A DNA stretch of 64,000 nt. Origin: VBCG01 sp044226535. Its GTDB lineage: Bacteria; Pseudomonadota; Gammaproteobacteria; Burkholderiales; Casimicrobiaceae. Below, piece by piece: positions 36,646 to 46,583 of this stretch (its first letter is position 1; each line of letters opens with the position of its first letter). A program made the position numbers and the translations under genes. Below the pieces are notes generated by a model. The model was not told where the DNA came from and made no database searches. It saw only the letters and a program-made list of their open reading frames with translations. The stretch spans positions 124,001-188,000 of the forward strand of contig JBGAGT010000005.1 of the NCBI GenBank assembly GCA_044226535.1, read 5' to 3'.

Positions 36646-37782
36646 TCAGAACGTCTTGCGGATGCCCGCGACGAACCAGCGCGCCGAGAACGGCATGATG
36701 CCCTCGCTGCCCGAGCCGAACACGCGCCAGCCGGGGCGCTGGCGGTAGAAGTCGGCCGAGACGTCGACCGACCAGCCGTCCGCCACCGGGATGGCGAACG
36801 CGAGGCCCAGCGTCCACGCGCCGAAGGCCGAGAGGCGCGTGTCGGCGGTGTAGCTGTTGCCCTCGACGAACCCGTCGGGGAACGGTGGCCCGTACCAGAA
36901 GTCTGCCGCGCCCTGCGTGTAGTAGCGGGCGCGCGGCGTCAGCGTGATCTCGTGCGGCAGCGACTGCGCCCAGGCGGCCTCGAAGGTGTGCGAATCGCCG
37001 CCGAAGGAATCGTTGAGGTAGCGGTAGCCGAGCTGCAGCGCGGCCTCGGGTCCGGAAAACCAGTGGTTGTAGCGCGTGCGCCAGGCGAACACCTGCCGGT
37101 TGCCCGGGCGCGTGTCGAGGGGCTTGTAGGGGTCCGAGTAATAGCCGTGGCCCTGCGACCAGGTCAGGGTCGACTGCAGGGTGTCGAGCGGCGAGAGGTT
37201 TTGCGTGATGCCGGCGAGGAAGTCGAGCGTGTGCCGCGATTGCCCCGGCGCGTCCTCGATCTGCGGCGAGATGCGGTCGGCGCTGCCGCCGAAGCCGAAG
37301 TCGAGCGTGGTGTTCTTGTCGGCGGTCCACCAGCGCCCGTCGATCGATCCCGCGCGCGAGATGTAGTCGCGCTCGTGCGAGTACGCGCCCCCCACGCCGA
37401 TGGCATAGCGGTCGAAATAGCGCGTGATCTTGACGTCGCCCGCGGTGCGGTAGTCGGTGACGCCCATGCCCGACGCGCCCGAGAGCGTGTTGAACCACAG
37501 CGGCGAAGCGCCCGACATGGCGTCGTAGGTCAGCGAGCCTTCGGCGACGTACCGCTCGTTGATCGGCATGATCACGCTCATCGACGGGCTTCGCACCGTC
37601 ATGCGGTCGGCGCCGGGCTGCCAGTCGCGATAGTCCATGTAGTCGAGCGAGAAGGTCCCGTGGTCGGGCACCGTCTGCGCGAGCGCGGTGGCTGGAACGA
37701 CGCCGGGCAGGGCCAGCGCGGCCGCCAGCAGCGGGTTGAGCTCGCACCGCCCGGGTGCACCCGGGCGCGCGTCCATGGGCAT
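36646..37782 (-). CDS. DUF3570 outer-membrane barrel
   Basis: 378 residues from the ATG at 37782 (MPMDARPG); a longer start at 37866 would overlap the DUF4266 gene. A signal peptide ends near ALAQTV. The mature sequence is a run of amphipathic strands (GTFSLDYMDYRDW, WQFAL-like turns, HWFSGPEAALQLGYRYL, RYYTQGAADFWYGPPFP) and ends in VAGIRKTF, a C-terminal Phe as expected for a barrel. DUF3570 proteins are regularly found with DUF4266 and ApbE. It may anchor or conduct electrons for its partners; that is inference from gene order. Confidence 0.85.
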   Translation of the reverse strand: MPMDARPGAPGRCELNPLLAAALALPGVVPATALAQTVPDHGTFSLDYMDYRDWQPGADRMTVRSPSMSVIMPINERYVAEGSLTYDAMSGASPLWFNTLSGASGMGVTDYRTAGDVKITRYFDRYAIGVGGAYSHERDYISRAGSIDGRWWTADKNTTLDFGFGGSADRISPQIEDAPGQSRHTLDFLAGITQNLSPLDTLQSTLTWSQGHGYYSDPYKPLDTRPGNRQVFAWRTRYNHWFSGPEAALQLGYRYLNDSFGGDSHTFEAAWAQSLPHEITLTPRARYYTQGAADFWYGPPFPDGFVEGNSYTADTRLSAFGAWTLGLAFAIPVADGWSVDVSADFYRQRPGWRVFGSGSEGIMPFSARWFVAGIRKTF

Positions 37783-37801
37783 GCTTCCGCGGGCGCGCGC
37801 G

Positions 37802-38023
37802 CTAGTTGCAGCCACAGCCGCCCCCGCCCACGCCCTGCCCGCCGGTGGCCATTTCCTTGCTCGCATACACGTGCTCGGAACGGTCGTTGTCGGTGCGCTC
37901 GCCGAACTGCATCGACGAACGCGCGAGGTCGCCCTTCTCCCAGGGCCTGGGCGGCGTCATCGCGCAGCCCGCGCAGGCGAGCGCGGCGACGACGAGCACG
38001 ACGGTGAACGCTCGGCTGCGCAT
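37802..38023 (-). CDS. DUF4266 small lipoprotein
   Basis: 73 residues. The lipobox is ALACAGC, so Cys19 would carry lipid. The motif MTPPRPWEKGDLAR and the Gly-rich end GGGGCGCN with two cysteines are typical of DUF4266. The gene starts at 38023, sharing one base with the TlpA stop codon (TGATG). It sits between the TlpA-like thioredoxin and DUF3570, and its C-terminal Cys pair is a plausible redox substrate of the thioredoxin. This last point is inference. Confidence 0.85.
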   Translation of the reverse strand: MRSRAFTVVLVVAALACAGCAMTPPRPWEKGDLARSSMQFGERTDNDRSEHVYASKEMATGGQGVGGGGCGCN

Positions 38024-38541
38024 CAACCCTCCAGCAGGGCGCGGATGCGCGCCTCGAGCGCCTCGCGGCGCGATTCGTGGAAGCCTTCCTCGATCACCAC
38101 CACCTTGCCCTTGCGGTCGACCAGCACCGACGTGGGCATGGCGTTGATCTCCCAGGCCGCGGGCGTGGCGCCCTTGTCGTCGAACAGCGTGGTGAACCCC
38201 GCGGGCACCTGCGCGAGGAAGCGGTCGGCGTCGCGGCGGCGCTTGTCGACGTTGATCGCCACCACCTTGAAGCCCTTGGCGCCGTACTTCTTCTGCATGG
38301 CGTTCATCCACGGGAACGATTCGCGGCAGGGCCCGCACCAGGACGCCCAGAAGTCGACCCACACCACCTGCCCCTCGAGGGACGCCAGCGTGACGGGCGC
38401 GCCCCCCGCATCGGGCAGCGCCACCGCGGGCGGCGGCACGCCGACCTTGACGCCTTGCGCAAGCGCGGGCGTCGGGGCAAGGACGAGCGCGAGCGCGGCC
38501 GTCGCGGCGGCGAGGGTCGCGCGAAGCAAGGATGCGTGCAT
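38023..38541 (-). CDS. TlpA-like periplasmic thioredoxin
   Basis: 172 residues. A signal peptide ends near ALAQGVK. The active site is WASWCGPCRESFPWM and the cis-Pro is in INAMPTSVLVD, so both the redox pair and the loop are present. It resembles TlpA/ResA-type reductants that act on cytochrome or lipoprotein thiols in the periplasm. It opens the - strand group thioredoxin-DUF4266-DUF3570-ApbE. The 170 bases upstream to ptsI hold no gene and no clear promoter that I can support. Confidence 0.88.
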   Translation of the reverse strand: MHASLLRATLAAATAALALVLAPTPALAQGVKVGVPPPAVALPDAGGAPVTLASLEGQVVWVDFWASWCGPCRESFPWMNAMQKKYGAKGFKVVAINVDKRRRDADRFLAQVPAGFTTLFDDKGATPAAWEINAMPTSVLVDRKGKVVVIEEGFHESRREALEARIRALLEG

Positions 38542-38711
38542 GGCTATGACATTAGCATAGGCACGCCGGCGGCGAACCTTTCGCCCGCCAACATGCTTCG
38601 AGGCACCGGCATTCCGATGCATGTCGACCCTGTCGCCATCGCGCCGGCCCGCCAGCACCCGAACGGCGCCTGGTGGCACCCGGATCGGCCTCGGGCGCGC
38701 CCGGTCGAGCC

Positions 38712-40451
<1,740 letters not shown>

Positions 40452-40467
40452 CGTGCGAATGTCTCCC

Positions 40468-40737
40468 CTACTGCCCTTCGCCGAAATAGCTGCCGATCAG
40501 CTCGACGATCGCGGCGAGCGCCGCGTCCTCGTCGTCGCCCTCGACCTCGACCAGCACTTTCGAACCCTTGCCCGCCGCCAGCATCATCACGCCCATGATG
40601 CTCTTGGCGTTGATGCGCCGGCCGTTTCGCGACATGTGCACCTCGCTCTTGTATTTCGCGGCGAGCTGGGTGAGCTTGGCCGACGCGCGTGCGTGCAGGC
40701 CCAGCTTGTTGACGATCTCAACCTCGCGTTGCTGCAT
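40468..40737 (-). CDS. ptsH: phosphocarrier HPr
   Basis: 89 residues. His15 lies in NKLGLHARASAKLTQLA, the EI-phosphorylated site, and the second site region is AKSIMGVMMLAAGKGSKV. Both are conserved. The 5' end overlaps the EIIA gene by 20 bases and the stop is 16 bases from ptsI. In proteobacteria, Ser in KSIMG is at the HPr-kinase position, so a kinase could act on it, but no hprK is in the window. Confidence 0.96.
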   Translation of the reverse strand: MQQREVEIVNKLGLHARASAKLTQLAAKYKSEVHMSRNGRRINAKSIMGVMMLAAGKGSKVLVEVEGDDEDAALAAIVELIGSYFGEGQ

Positions 40738-41125
40738 GGATGGGCTCGAGGTGGAGGGCGCCGTCGCGCGCGCCCGAAAGCGCCTTGCGCACCAGCGTCG
40801 GCATGTCGCGGTCGCGGTAGGTGAGCGCGCGCACCAGCATCGGCAGGCTCACGCCGGCGACGCCCTCGACGTGCGGCGGGTCGAGGAGCTTCACCGCGAG
40901 GTTGCAGGGCGAGGCCCCGTACAGGTCGGAGAGGATCAGCACGCCCTCGCCGGTGTCGAGCCGCGCGATGCGCCGCCGCGCCGCGGGCACGAGGTTGAGC
41001 GGGTCGTCGCGCGCCTGGACGCCCATGCCCTCGAACTGCGGCGGGTGCGAGCCGAGCACGTGCGTGACGGTGTGCACGAAGCTCTGCGGCAACGTGTCGT
41101 GGGCGATGAGGAGGATGCCGATCAT
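40718..41125 (-). CDS. PTS EIIA component, mannose family
   Basis: 135 residues. The active site is His9 in MIGILLIAHDTLPQSF. ILSDLYGASPCNLA is the family core, and VSLPMLVRAL follows. This is a mannose-type IIA with no IIB/IIC genes nearby, as in the regulatory PTS of Burkholderiales. It sits between gshB and ptsH on the same strand and overlaps ptsH by 20 bases. It probably acts as a phosphorylation-dependent regulator rather than in sugar uptake. Confidence 0.9.
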   Translation of the reverse strand: MIGILLIAHDTLPQSFVHTVTHVLGSHPPQFEGMGVQARDDPLNLVPAARRRIARLDTGEGVLILSDLYGASPCNLAVKLLDPPHVEGVAGVSLPMLVRALTYRDRDMPTLVRKALSGARDGALHLEPIHAATRG

Positions 41126-41188
41126 GGCGTGGCGCTGGTGGATGGCGGCAATGTTGGCGCGGGGTCCTGCCCCTGCTTCCGCACCATG

Positions 41189-42133
41189 TTAGCGCGCGGC
41201 GGCGTTCTCCAGCGCCTCGGCGAAGCGGCCTGCGACGTCGAACCCCGTCTGCTCGGCGATCTCGACGAAGCAGGTGGGGCTCGTCACGTTGACCTCGGTG
41301 AGCCACGGCCCGATGACGTCGAGGCCCACCACCAGCAGGCCCTCGGCCCAGAGCTTGGGCCCCAGCGCCCGCGCGATGGCGAGGTCTCGCTCGGACAGCG
41401 GCCGCGCCACGCCGCGCCCGCCCGCGGCCAGGTTGCCGCGCGTCTCGCCCTGGCGCGGGATGCGCGCGAGGGCGAAGGGAACGGGCTCGCCGGCGATCAG
41501 CAGCACGCGCTTGTCGCCGTCGGCGATCTCGGGGATGAAGCGCTGCACCATCATCGTCCGCTCGCCCAGCGCGCCCACGGTCTCGACGATGACGTTGCGG
41601 TTGGGGTCGTCCGACTTGACGCGGAAGATCGACGAGCCGCCCATGCCGTCGAGCGGCTTGACGATCACGTCCTCCTGCTCGTCGATGAAGGCGTGGATGC
41701 GCACCGCGTCGCGCGAGACGATGGTGGGCGCGATCCAGTCGGTGAAGCCCGTGATCGCCATCTTCTCGTTGTGGTCGCGGATGGCGCGCGGGCGGTTGTA
41801 CACGCGCGCGCCCTCGCCCTCGGCGCGCTCGAGCAGGTACGTCGAGTAGACGTACTCCATGTCGAACGGCGGGTCCTTGCGCATCATCACCGCGTCGAAC
41901 TGCGCCAGCGCGCGCTCCTCGGCGTCGCCCGCGCGATGCCAGTCGTCGTCGCTGCGGCCGAGCGTGAGGTGCTGCGCGGCGCCGCGCGTCACGCCACCGC
42001 GCCACCAGATGTCGCCCTGCTGCATCGCGTAGACGCGATGGCCGCGGCGGTCGAGCGCGCGCATCATCGCGATGCTCGAGTCCTTGTAGGGCTTGAGCCC
42101 GGTCAGCGGGTCGACGATGAAGGCGACGTCCAT
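41189..42133 (-). CDS. gshB: glutathione synthetase
   Basis: 314 residues, ATP-grasp enzyme joining gamma-glutamylcysteine and glycine. Motifs: FIVDPLTGLKPYKDSS at the N-terminus, RKDPPFDMEYVYSTY, VYNRPRAIRDHNEKM, VKPLDGMGGSSIFRV, FIPEIADGDKRVLLI, RIPRQGETRGNLAAGG and EVNVTSPTCFVEI. All are intact and length is normal. It is the first gene of gshB-EIIA-ptsH-ptsI, an order shared by many betaproteobacteria. Divergent from the small exported protein gene, with 58 bases between. Confidence 0.96.
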   Translation of the reverse strand: MDVAFIVDPLTGLKPYKDSSIAMMRALDRRGHRVYAMQQGDIWWRGGVTRGAAQHLTLGRSDDDWHRAGDAEERALAQFDAVMMRKDPPFDMEYVYSTYLLERAEGEGARVYNRPRAIRDHNEKMAITGFTDWIAPTIVSRDAVRIHAFIDEQEDVIVKPLDGMGGSSIFRVKSDDPNRNVIVETVGALGERTMMVQRFIPEIADGDKRVLLIAGEPVPFALARIPRQGETRGNLAAGGRGVARPLSERDLAIARALGPKLWAEGLLVVGLDVIGPWLTEVNVTSPTCFVEIAEQTGFDVAGRFAEALENAAAR

Positions 42134-42191
42134 GGCCCCGCATCGTAGCGCATCATGCCGCCGCGCCGGGCCGCGCTATGATCTGTCCGCG

Positions 42192-42530
42192 ATGAAACGC
42201 TCGATCCGACGCGCGCTGTTGCTGCTGCTGACGCTGTGCATGGTCGGTGCGCAGACGGCCGCGTTCGCCCACGCGATCGGGCACCTGGGCGGCGAGGCGG
42301 CCGCGCGCGCCGCCGCGTCCAGCATCGCGAGCGCCGACCACTTCGAGGGAAGCTGCGTCGAGTGCCTCGCCTTCGCCCAGGTGGGGGGCGGTGCGCATGG
42401 AACGCCGCCGCAACCCGGCATCGCCCCGCGCTGCGACTGCGAGCCCGTCTTCGCGGCACTCGCCTGCGTCGTCGTCACCGCGCCTGCGGCGTTCGACGCG
42501 CGCGCCCCACCCACGCTCCGCCCGGCCTGA
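42192..42530 (+). CDS. small exported His/Cys protein, DUF2946-like
   Basis: 112 residues. A signal peptide (ALLLLLTLCMVGAQTAAFAHA) is followed by AHAIGHLGG, EGSCVECLAFAQ and a further CDCEP, so the mature protein has two histidines and four cysteines. This is the style of DUF2946-type proteins, often encoded beside metal-related TonB receptors; family membership is tentative. It precedes the ZnuD-like receptor gene on the same strand by about 106 bases. Direct metal binding or sensing is inferred. Confidence 0.72.
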   Translation: MKRSIRRALLLLLTLCMVGAQTAAFAHAIGHLGGEAAARAAASSIASADHFEGSCVECLAFAQVGGGAHGTPPQPGIAPRCDCEPVFAALACVVVTAPAAFDARAPPTLRPA

Positions 42531-42636
42531 CCCCCTGGGGCCACGCGGCCCCTCGTCCCGCACCGGCGCGTCCCGCCGGGGCGCCGGCGCGCCGGCGCAC
42601 GCTGCCCGCGCGCGAGCCTTGTTCGTGGAGCACGCG

Positions 42637-44808
42637 ATGTCCATCCTTCGATCCCCGTCGAGGAGGCCCGGCCACGGCCTCCCCGCCCTCGTTCCGTTTG
42701 TCCTTGCCGTCATGATCCTCGCGGTCATGGCATCGCTCGCCATCGCGCCAACCGCGGCGCGCGCGCAAGCCGGCGCCGTGGCGGCCGTCGACGCGCCGGC
42801 CGCGGTGCCAGCCGCGGCGCCCGCCGCGATACCGGCCGTCGCAGCGGCCGAGACATCGACTGCCGCGGGCGTGGTGACGCTGCCGTCGATCAGCGTCACC
42901 GGCAACCCGCTGGGCAGCGAGCTCAACGACCTCGTCGCGCCCACGTCGCTGCTGCAAGGCGAGGCACTGCAGCAGCGCCTCGCCCCGACCCTGGGCGACA
43001 CCCTCGCCACCATGCCCAGCGTGGCCGCGAGCGGCTACGGCCCCAACGCCAGCCGGCCGGTGATCCGCGGCCTCGACGGTGACCGTATCCGCATCCTGCA
43101 GAACGGCGTCGCGCCCTTCGATGCCTCGGGCACCAGCGTCGACCACGCGGTATCGATCGACCCCCTGCTGGTGCGCCGCGTCGAGATCGTGCGCGGGCCC
43201 GCGACGCTGCTGTACGGCTCGTCGGCGATCGGCGGCGTGGTCAACGTCATCGACGACCGCATCCCGGACACGCGCATCGACGGCGCGAGCGGCGCGGTGA
43301 GCGCGCGCTATGCCTCGCCCGCGGACGAGCGCTCGCTGGGCGCGACGCTCGCGGTGGGCACCGCACGGGGCCTGGTGCTTCACGCCGACGCGGCGACCAC
43401 GCGCACCGACGACTTGCGCATCCCCGGCTACGCGCGCTCCGCGCAGCTGCGCGCGCAGGACCCGCTGCCGCCCGACGAGGAGCCGCGCGACCGGCTGCCC
43501 AACAGTGCCGCCGACAACAAGAGCGGCGCCTTCGGCGCGTCGTACGTCGGCGCGCACGGCTTCCTGGGCGCGGCCTACAGCGCCTTCGATTCCGACTACG
43601 GCACCGTCGCCGAGGAGGACGTGACCATCAAGCTCAAGCAGCGCCGCGTCGACCTCGCCGGCGCGCTCAGCGACCTCGACGGCTTCGTCAAGGACCTGCG
43701 CTTTCGCGCCTCGCATTCCGGCTACGAGCACACCGAGTACGAGGGCAGCGAAGCCGGCACCGTCTTCCGCAACCGCGGCGGCGAGGCTCGCCTCGACGCC
43801 ACGCACCGCGCGGTCGGTCCCTTCGAAGGCGCGTTCGGCCTGCAGCTCATCGACTTCGACTTCTCGGCGCTGGGGGAGGAGGGTTTCCTGCCGCGCACGC
43901 ACACGCGCAACATCGCCGGCTTCGTCTACGAGCGCGCACGGCAGGGCGACTGGACGCTGGAGCTGGGCGGCCGCGTCGAGTCCGCGCGCGTCGCCGCCGA
44001 CGACGATCCCGACTTCGGGCCCGCCGACCTGCGGCGCTTCACCACGGGCGCGGCGTCGGTCGGCGGCCTGTACGCGCTGGCCCCCGGCTGGACGCTGGCC
44101 GCTTCGGTGGTGGCGAGCAGCCGGCCGCCCAACTACCAGGAGCTCTATGCCGACGGCCCGCACCTCGCCACGGGGATTTTCGAGATCGGCGACCGGACGC
44201 TGGGCGTGGAGCGCTCGGTCGGCACCGATGTGTCGCTGCGCCGCACCGAGGGGCCGCTCACCGGCCGCGTCGGCGTCTTCTACAACCGCTTCCGCGACTT
44301 CATCGCGCAATACCCGACCGGCGAGACCGACCCGACCTTCGACGTGCCCGTGTACCGTTACGCGGCGACGCGCGCCGAGTTCATGGGCGCCGAGCTCGAG
44401 GGACGCTACGCGTGGGCGCGGGTCGCGGGAGGGACGCTCGGCACCGAGCTCCGCGCCGACTGGCTGCGCGCGACCGACCTCGACCGCGACGCGCCGCTGC
44501 CGCGCATGGCGCCGCTGCGCTTCGGCGGCGCGCTGACCTACGGACGGGACGCCTGGGACGCGCGCATCGACCTCACGCGCGTGCAGGCGCAGGACCGCGT
44601 CGCCGAGGACGAGTTGCCCACCTCCGGCTACACGATGCTGGATGCCTCGATCGCCTGGCGCTTTGCCTGGCAGCAGGTGGCGTTCGACGCCTTCCTGCGC
44701 GGCACCAACCTGCTCGACCAGGAAGCGCGCAATGCGGTGTCGTTCATCAAGGACATCGCGCCGATGGCCGGTCGCGGCGTTACGATCGGCCTGCGCGCGC
44801 ATTTCTGA
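42637..44808 (+). CDS. TonB-dependent receptor, ZnuD-like
   Basis: 723 residues. A long signal region ends near ARAQAG, followed by an Ala/Pro spacer. The plug shows ISVTGNPLGSELNDL, LGDTLATMPSVAASG, PVIRGLDGDRIRILQNG, VDHAVSIDPLLVRRVEIVRG and TLLYGSSAIGGVVNVIDDRI. The barrel ends GVTIGLRAHF with a terminal Phe. The plug is close in pattern to the zinc receptor ZnuD (SxDHAVxxDPLL and the ATLLYGS region). The substrate could be zinc, another metal or a metallophore. GTG at 42625 is an alternative start. The small His/Cys protein precedes and the ABC importer follows within 38 bases. Confidence 0.9.
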   Translation: MSILRSPSRRPGHGLPALVPFVLAVMILAVMASLAIAPTAARAQAGAVAAVDAPAAVPAAAPAAIPAVAAAETSTAAGVVTLPSISVTGNPLGSELNDLVAPTSLLQGEALQQRLAPTLGDTLATMPSVAASGYGPNASRPVIRGLDGDRIRILQNGVAPFDASGTSVDHAVSIDPLLVRRVEIVRGPATLLYGSSAIGGVVNVIDDRIPDTRIDGASGAVSARYASPADERSLGATLAVGTARGLVLHADAATTRTDDLRIPGYARSAQLRAQDPLPPDEEPRDRLPNSAADNKSGAFGASYVGAHGFLGAAYSAFDSDYGTVAEEDVTIKLKQRRVDLAGALSDLDGFVKDLRFRASHSGYEHTEYEGSEAGTVFRNRGGEARLDATHRAVGPFEGAFGLQLIDFDFSALGEEGFLPRTHTRNIAGFVYERARQGDWTLELGGRVESARVAADDDPDFGPADLRRFTTGAASVGGLYALAPGWTLAASVVASSRPPNYQELYADGPHLATGIFEIGDRTLGVERSVGTDVSLRRTEGPLTGRVGVFYNRFRDFIAQYPTGETDPTFDVPVYRYAATRAEFMGAELEGRYAWARVAGGTLGTELRADWLRATDLDRDAPLPRMAPLRFGGALTYGRDAWDARIDLTRVQAQDRVAEDELPTSGYTMLDASIAWRFAWQQVAFDAFLRGTNLLDQEARNAVSFIKDIAPMAGRGVTIGLRAHF

Positions 44809-44846
44809 CGCGCGGCACGGCCTCCCTTTCCGGACTGCGGCGTTCG

Positions 44847-46577
44847 ATGGCGCGACTTCGGCAATTCTTCGCAATGCCCGGCGTCGAGGCGCGCATCAAC
44901 CGACTCGACTGGGCGTTGCTGCCGGTCGTGCTCGCCGTGCTGGCCCTGCTCGCCTACGGCGCCTCGCAGATGGCGAGGCCTTACCAGGTGGGGGACGCGC
45001 TGCCGATCACGCTCGACCCCCGCTACCTCCCCTATTACCTGCTGCGCACGACGCTGCGCATGTTCGCGGCGCTCGCCGCCTCGTTCGTGTTCAGCTGCCT
45101 GTTCGCGGTCGCGGCCGCCAAGTACCGCGCGGCCGAGCGCGTGCTGGTGCCCTTGCTCGACATCCTGCAGTCGGTGCCCATCCTGGGCTTCCTGTCGCTG
45201 ACCATCGCGGGCTTCATTGCGCTATTCCCCGGCAACCTGCTCGGCGTCGAGTGCGCGGCGATCTTCGCGCTGTTCACCTCGCAGGCCTGGAACATGGCCT
45301 TCAGCCTCTACCAGTCGCTGCGCAGCGTGCCGTCGGAGCTGCAGGAGGCGGCACGGGTGTTCCAGCTTTCGGGATGGCAGCGCTTCTGGCGGCTGGAGCT
45401 TCCCTTCGCCATGCCGAACCTCCTGTGGAACGCCATGATGTCGATGTCGGGGGGCTGGTTCTTCGTGGTCGCCGCCGAGGCGATCTCGGTGTCGAACCAG
45501 GACATCCGCCTGCCCGGCATCGGCTCGTACATCGCGCTGGCGATCGACGCGCGCGACCTGGCGGCGATCGGCTATGCCATCGTGACCATGCTGGTGGGCA
45601 TCCTGCTCTACGACCAGGTCGTGTTCCGGCCGCTGGTGGCCTGGGCCGACAAGTTCCGCTTCGAGGAGAGCGGGCCCGAGCACGCGCCGCGCTCGTGGCT
45701 GCTCGACTGGCTGCGCCGCACGTCGGCCGTGCGGGCGATGGCGGCGCAGGTCGGGCGGCAGTTCGCGCGCACCCTGACTGCGCTGCCGCGCCGCTACGAC
45801 GGCACCTCGATCCGCGCGCGCGCCCGCAGCGCATCCCCGGCATGGGCCCGCGCGTTCGACGCCGCGCTGGCGGCCGGCGTGATGCTCGCCACCTGGCAGC
45901 TCGCCCGCTTCGCCCTCGCCGAGGCGGGCTGGAGCGAGGTCGTGCACGTGTTCGGGCTCGGGTTCCGCACCCTCCTGCGCGTGGTGGTGATGATCGCCCT
46001 CGCTTCGCTCGTCTGGGTGCCGGTGGGCGTATGGATCGGCCTCGACCCGCGGCGCGCCGGCCGTGTGCAGTCCATCGCGCAATTCCTCGCCGCGTTCCCC
46101 GCCAACCTGCTGTTCCCGGTGGCGGTGGCACTGATCGTCCACCGTCGCCTCGACCCCGACATCTGGCTTTCGCCGCTGATGGTCTTCGGCACGCAGTGGT
46201 ACATCCTGTTCAACGTGATCGCCGGCGCGTCGACCATTCCCGCGGAGCTGCGCCTCGCGGCGGGAAACCTGGGGCTCAGCGGATGGCTGCGCTGGAAGCG
46301 CTTCCTGCTGCCGGCGGTGTTCCCGAGCTTCGTGACCGGCGCGATCACCGCGAGCGGCGGCTCGTGGAACGCGAGCATCGTCGCCGAATACGTGAGCTGG
46401 GGCGACACCACGCTGGAGGCGAAGGGCCTCGGCAGCTACATCGCGCACATGACGGCGACGGGGGATTTCCCGCGCATCGCCCTCGGCATCGCCGTGATGT
46501 GCGTGTTCGTGATGGCGCTCAACCACCTCGTCTGGCGTCCCCTCTACCAGCTCTCGCAGAGCCGCCTGCACCTGTGA
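44847..46577 (+). CDS. fused double ABC permease, NitT/TauT-like
   Basis: 576 residues from the ATG at 44847. Two homologous permease halves in one chain: the first about 45-290 with EAA-loop sequence ELQEAARVFQLSGWQRFWRL, the second about 340-570 with ELRLAAGNLGLSGWLRWKRF. Each half has five to six helices, so the protein could form the whole channel. The SNQDIRLPGIGSYIALAI and SWGDTTLEAKGLGSYIAHMT segments are the equivalent periplasmic ends. It is coupled to the ATPase gene seven bases downstream. No substrate-binding protein gene is adjacent. Together with the receptor upstream, a role in metal-compound import is my inference; nitrate or sulfonate import is the general family role. Confidence 0.87.
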   Translation: MARLRQFFAMPGVEARINRLDWALLPVVLAVLALLAYGASQMARPYQVGDALPITLDPRYLPYYLLRTTLRMFAALAASFVFSCLFAVAAAKYRAAERVLVPLLDILQSVPILGFLSLTIAGFIALFPGNLLGVECAAIFALFTSQAWNMAFSLYQSLRSVPSELQEAARVFQLSGWQRFWRLELPFAMPNLLWNAMMSMSGGWFFVVAAEAISVSNQDIRLPGIGSYIALAIDARDLAAIGYAIVTMLVGILLYDQVVFRPLVAWADKFRFEESGPEHAPRSWLLDWLRRTSAVRAMAAQVGRQFARTLTALPRRYDGTSIRARARSASPAWARAFDAALAAGVMLATWQLARFALAEAGWSEVVHVFGLGFRTLLRVVVMIALASLVWVPVGVWIGLDPRRAGRVQSIAQFLAAFPANLLFPVAVALIVHRRLDPDIWLSPLMVFGTQWYILFNVIAGASTIPAELRLAAGNLGLSGWLRWKRFLLPAVFPSFVTGAITASGGSWNASIVAEYVSWGDTTLEAKGLGSYIAHMTATGDFPRIALGIAVMCVFVMALNHLVWRPLYQLSQSRLHL

Positions 46578-46583
46578 TCGACC

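Noticed and set aside
40718..40737. Overlap of ptsH and the EIIA gene as a frameshift sign
   Set aside because: Both proteins are complete with all motifs; overlaps of about 20 bases are normal in this compact operon.
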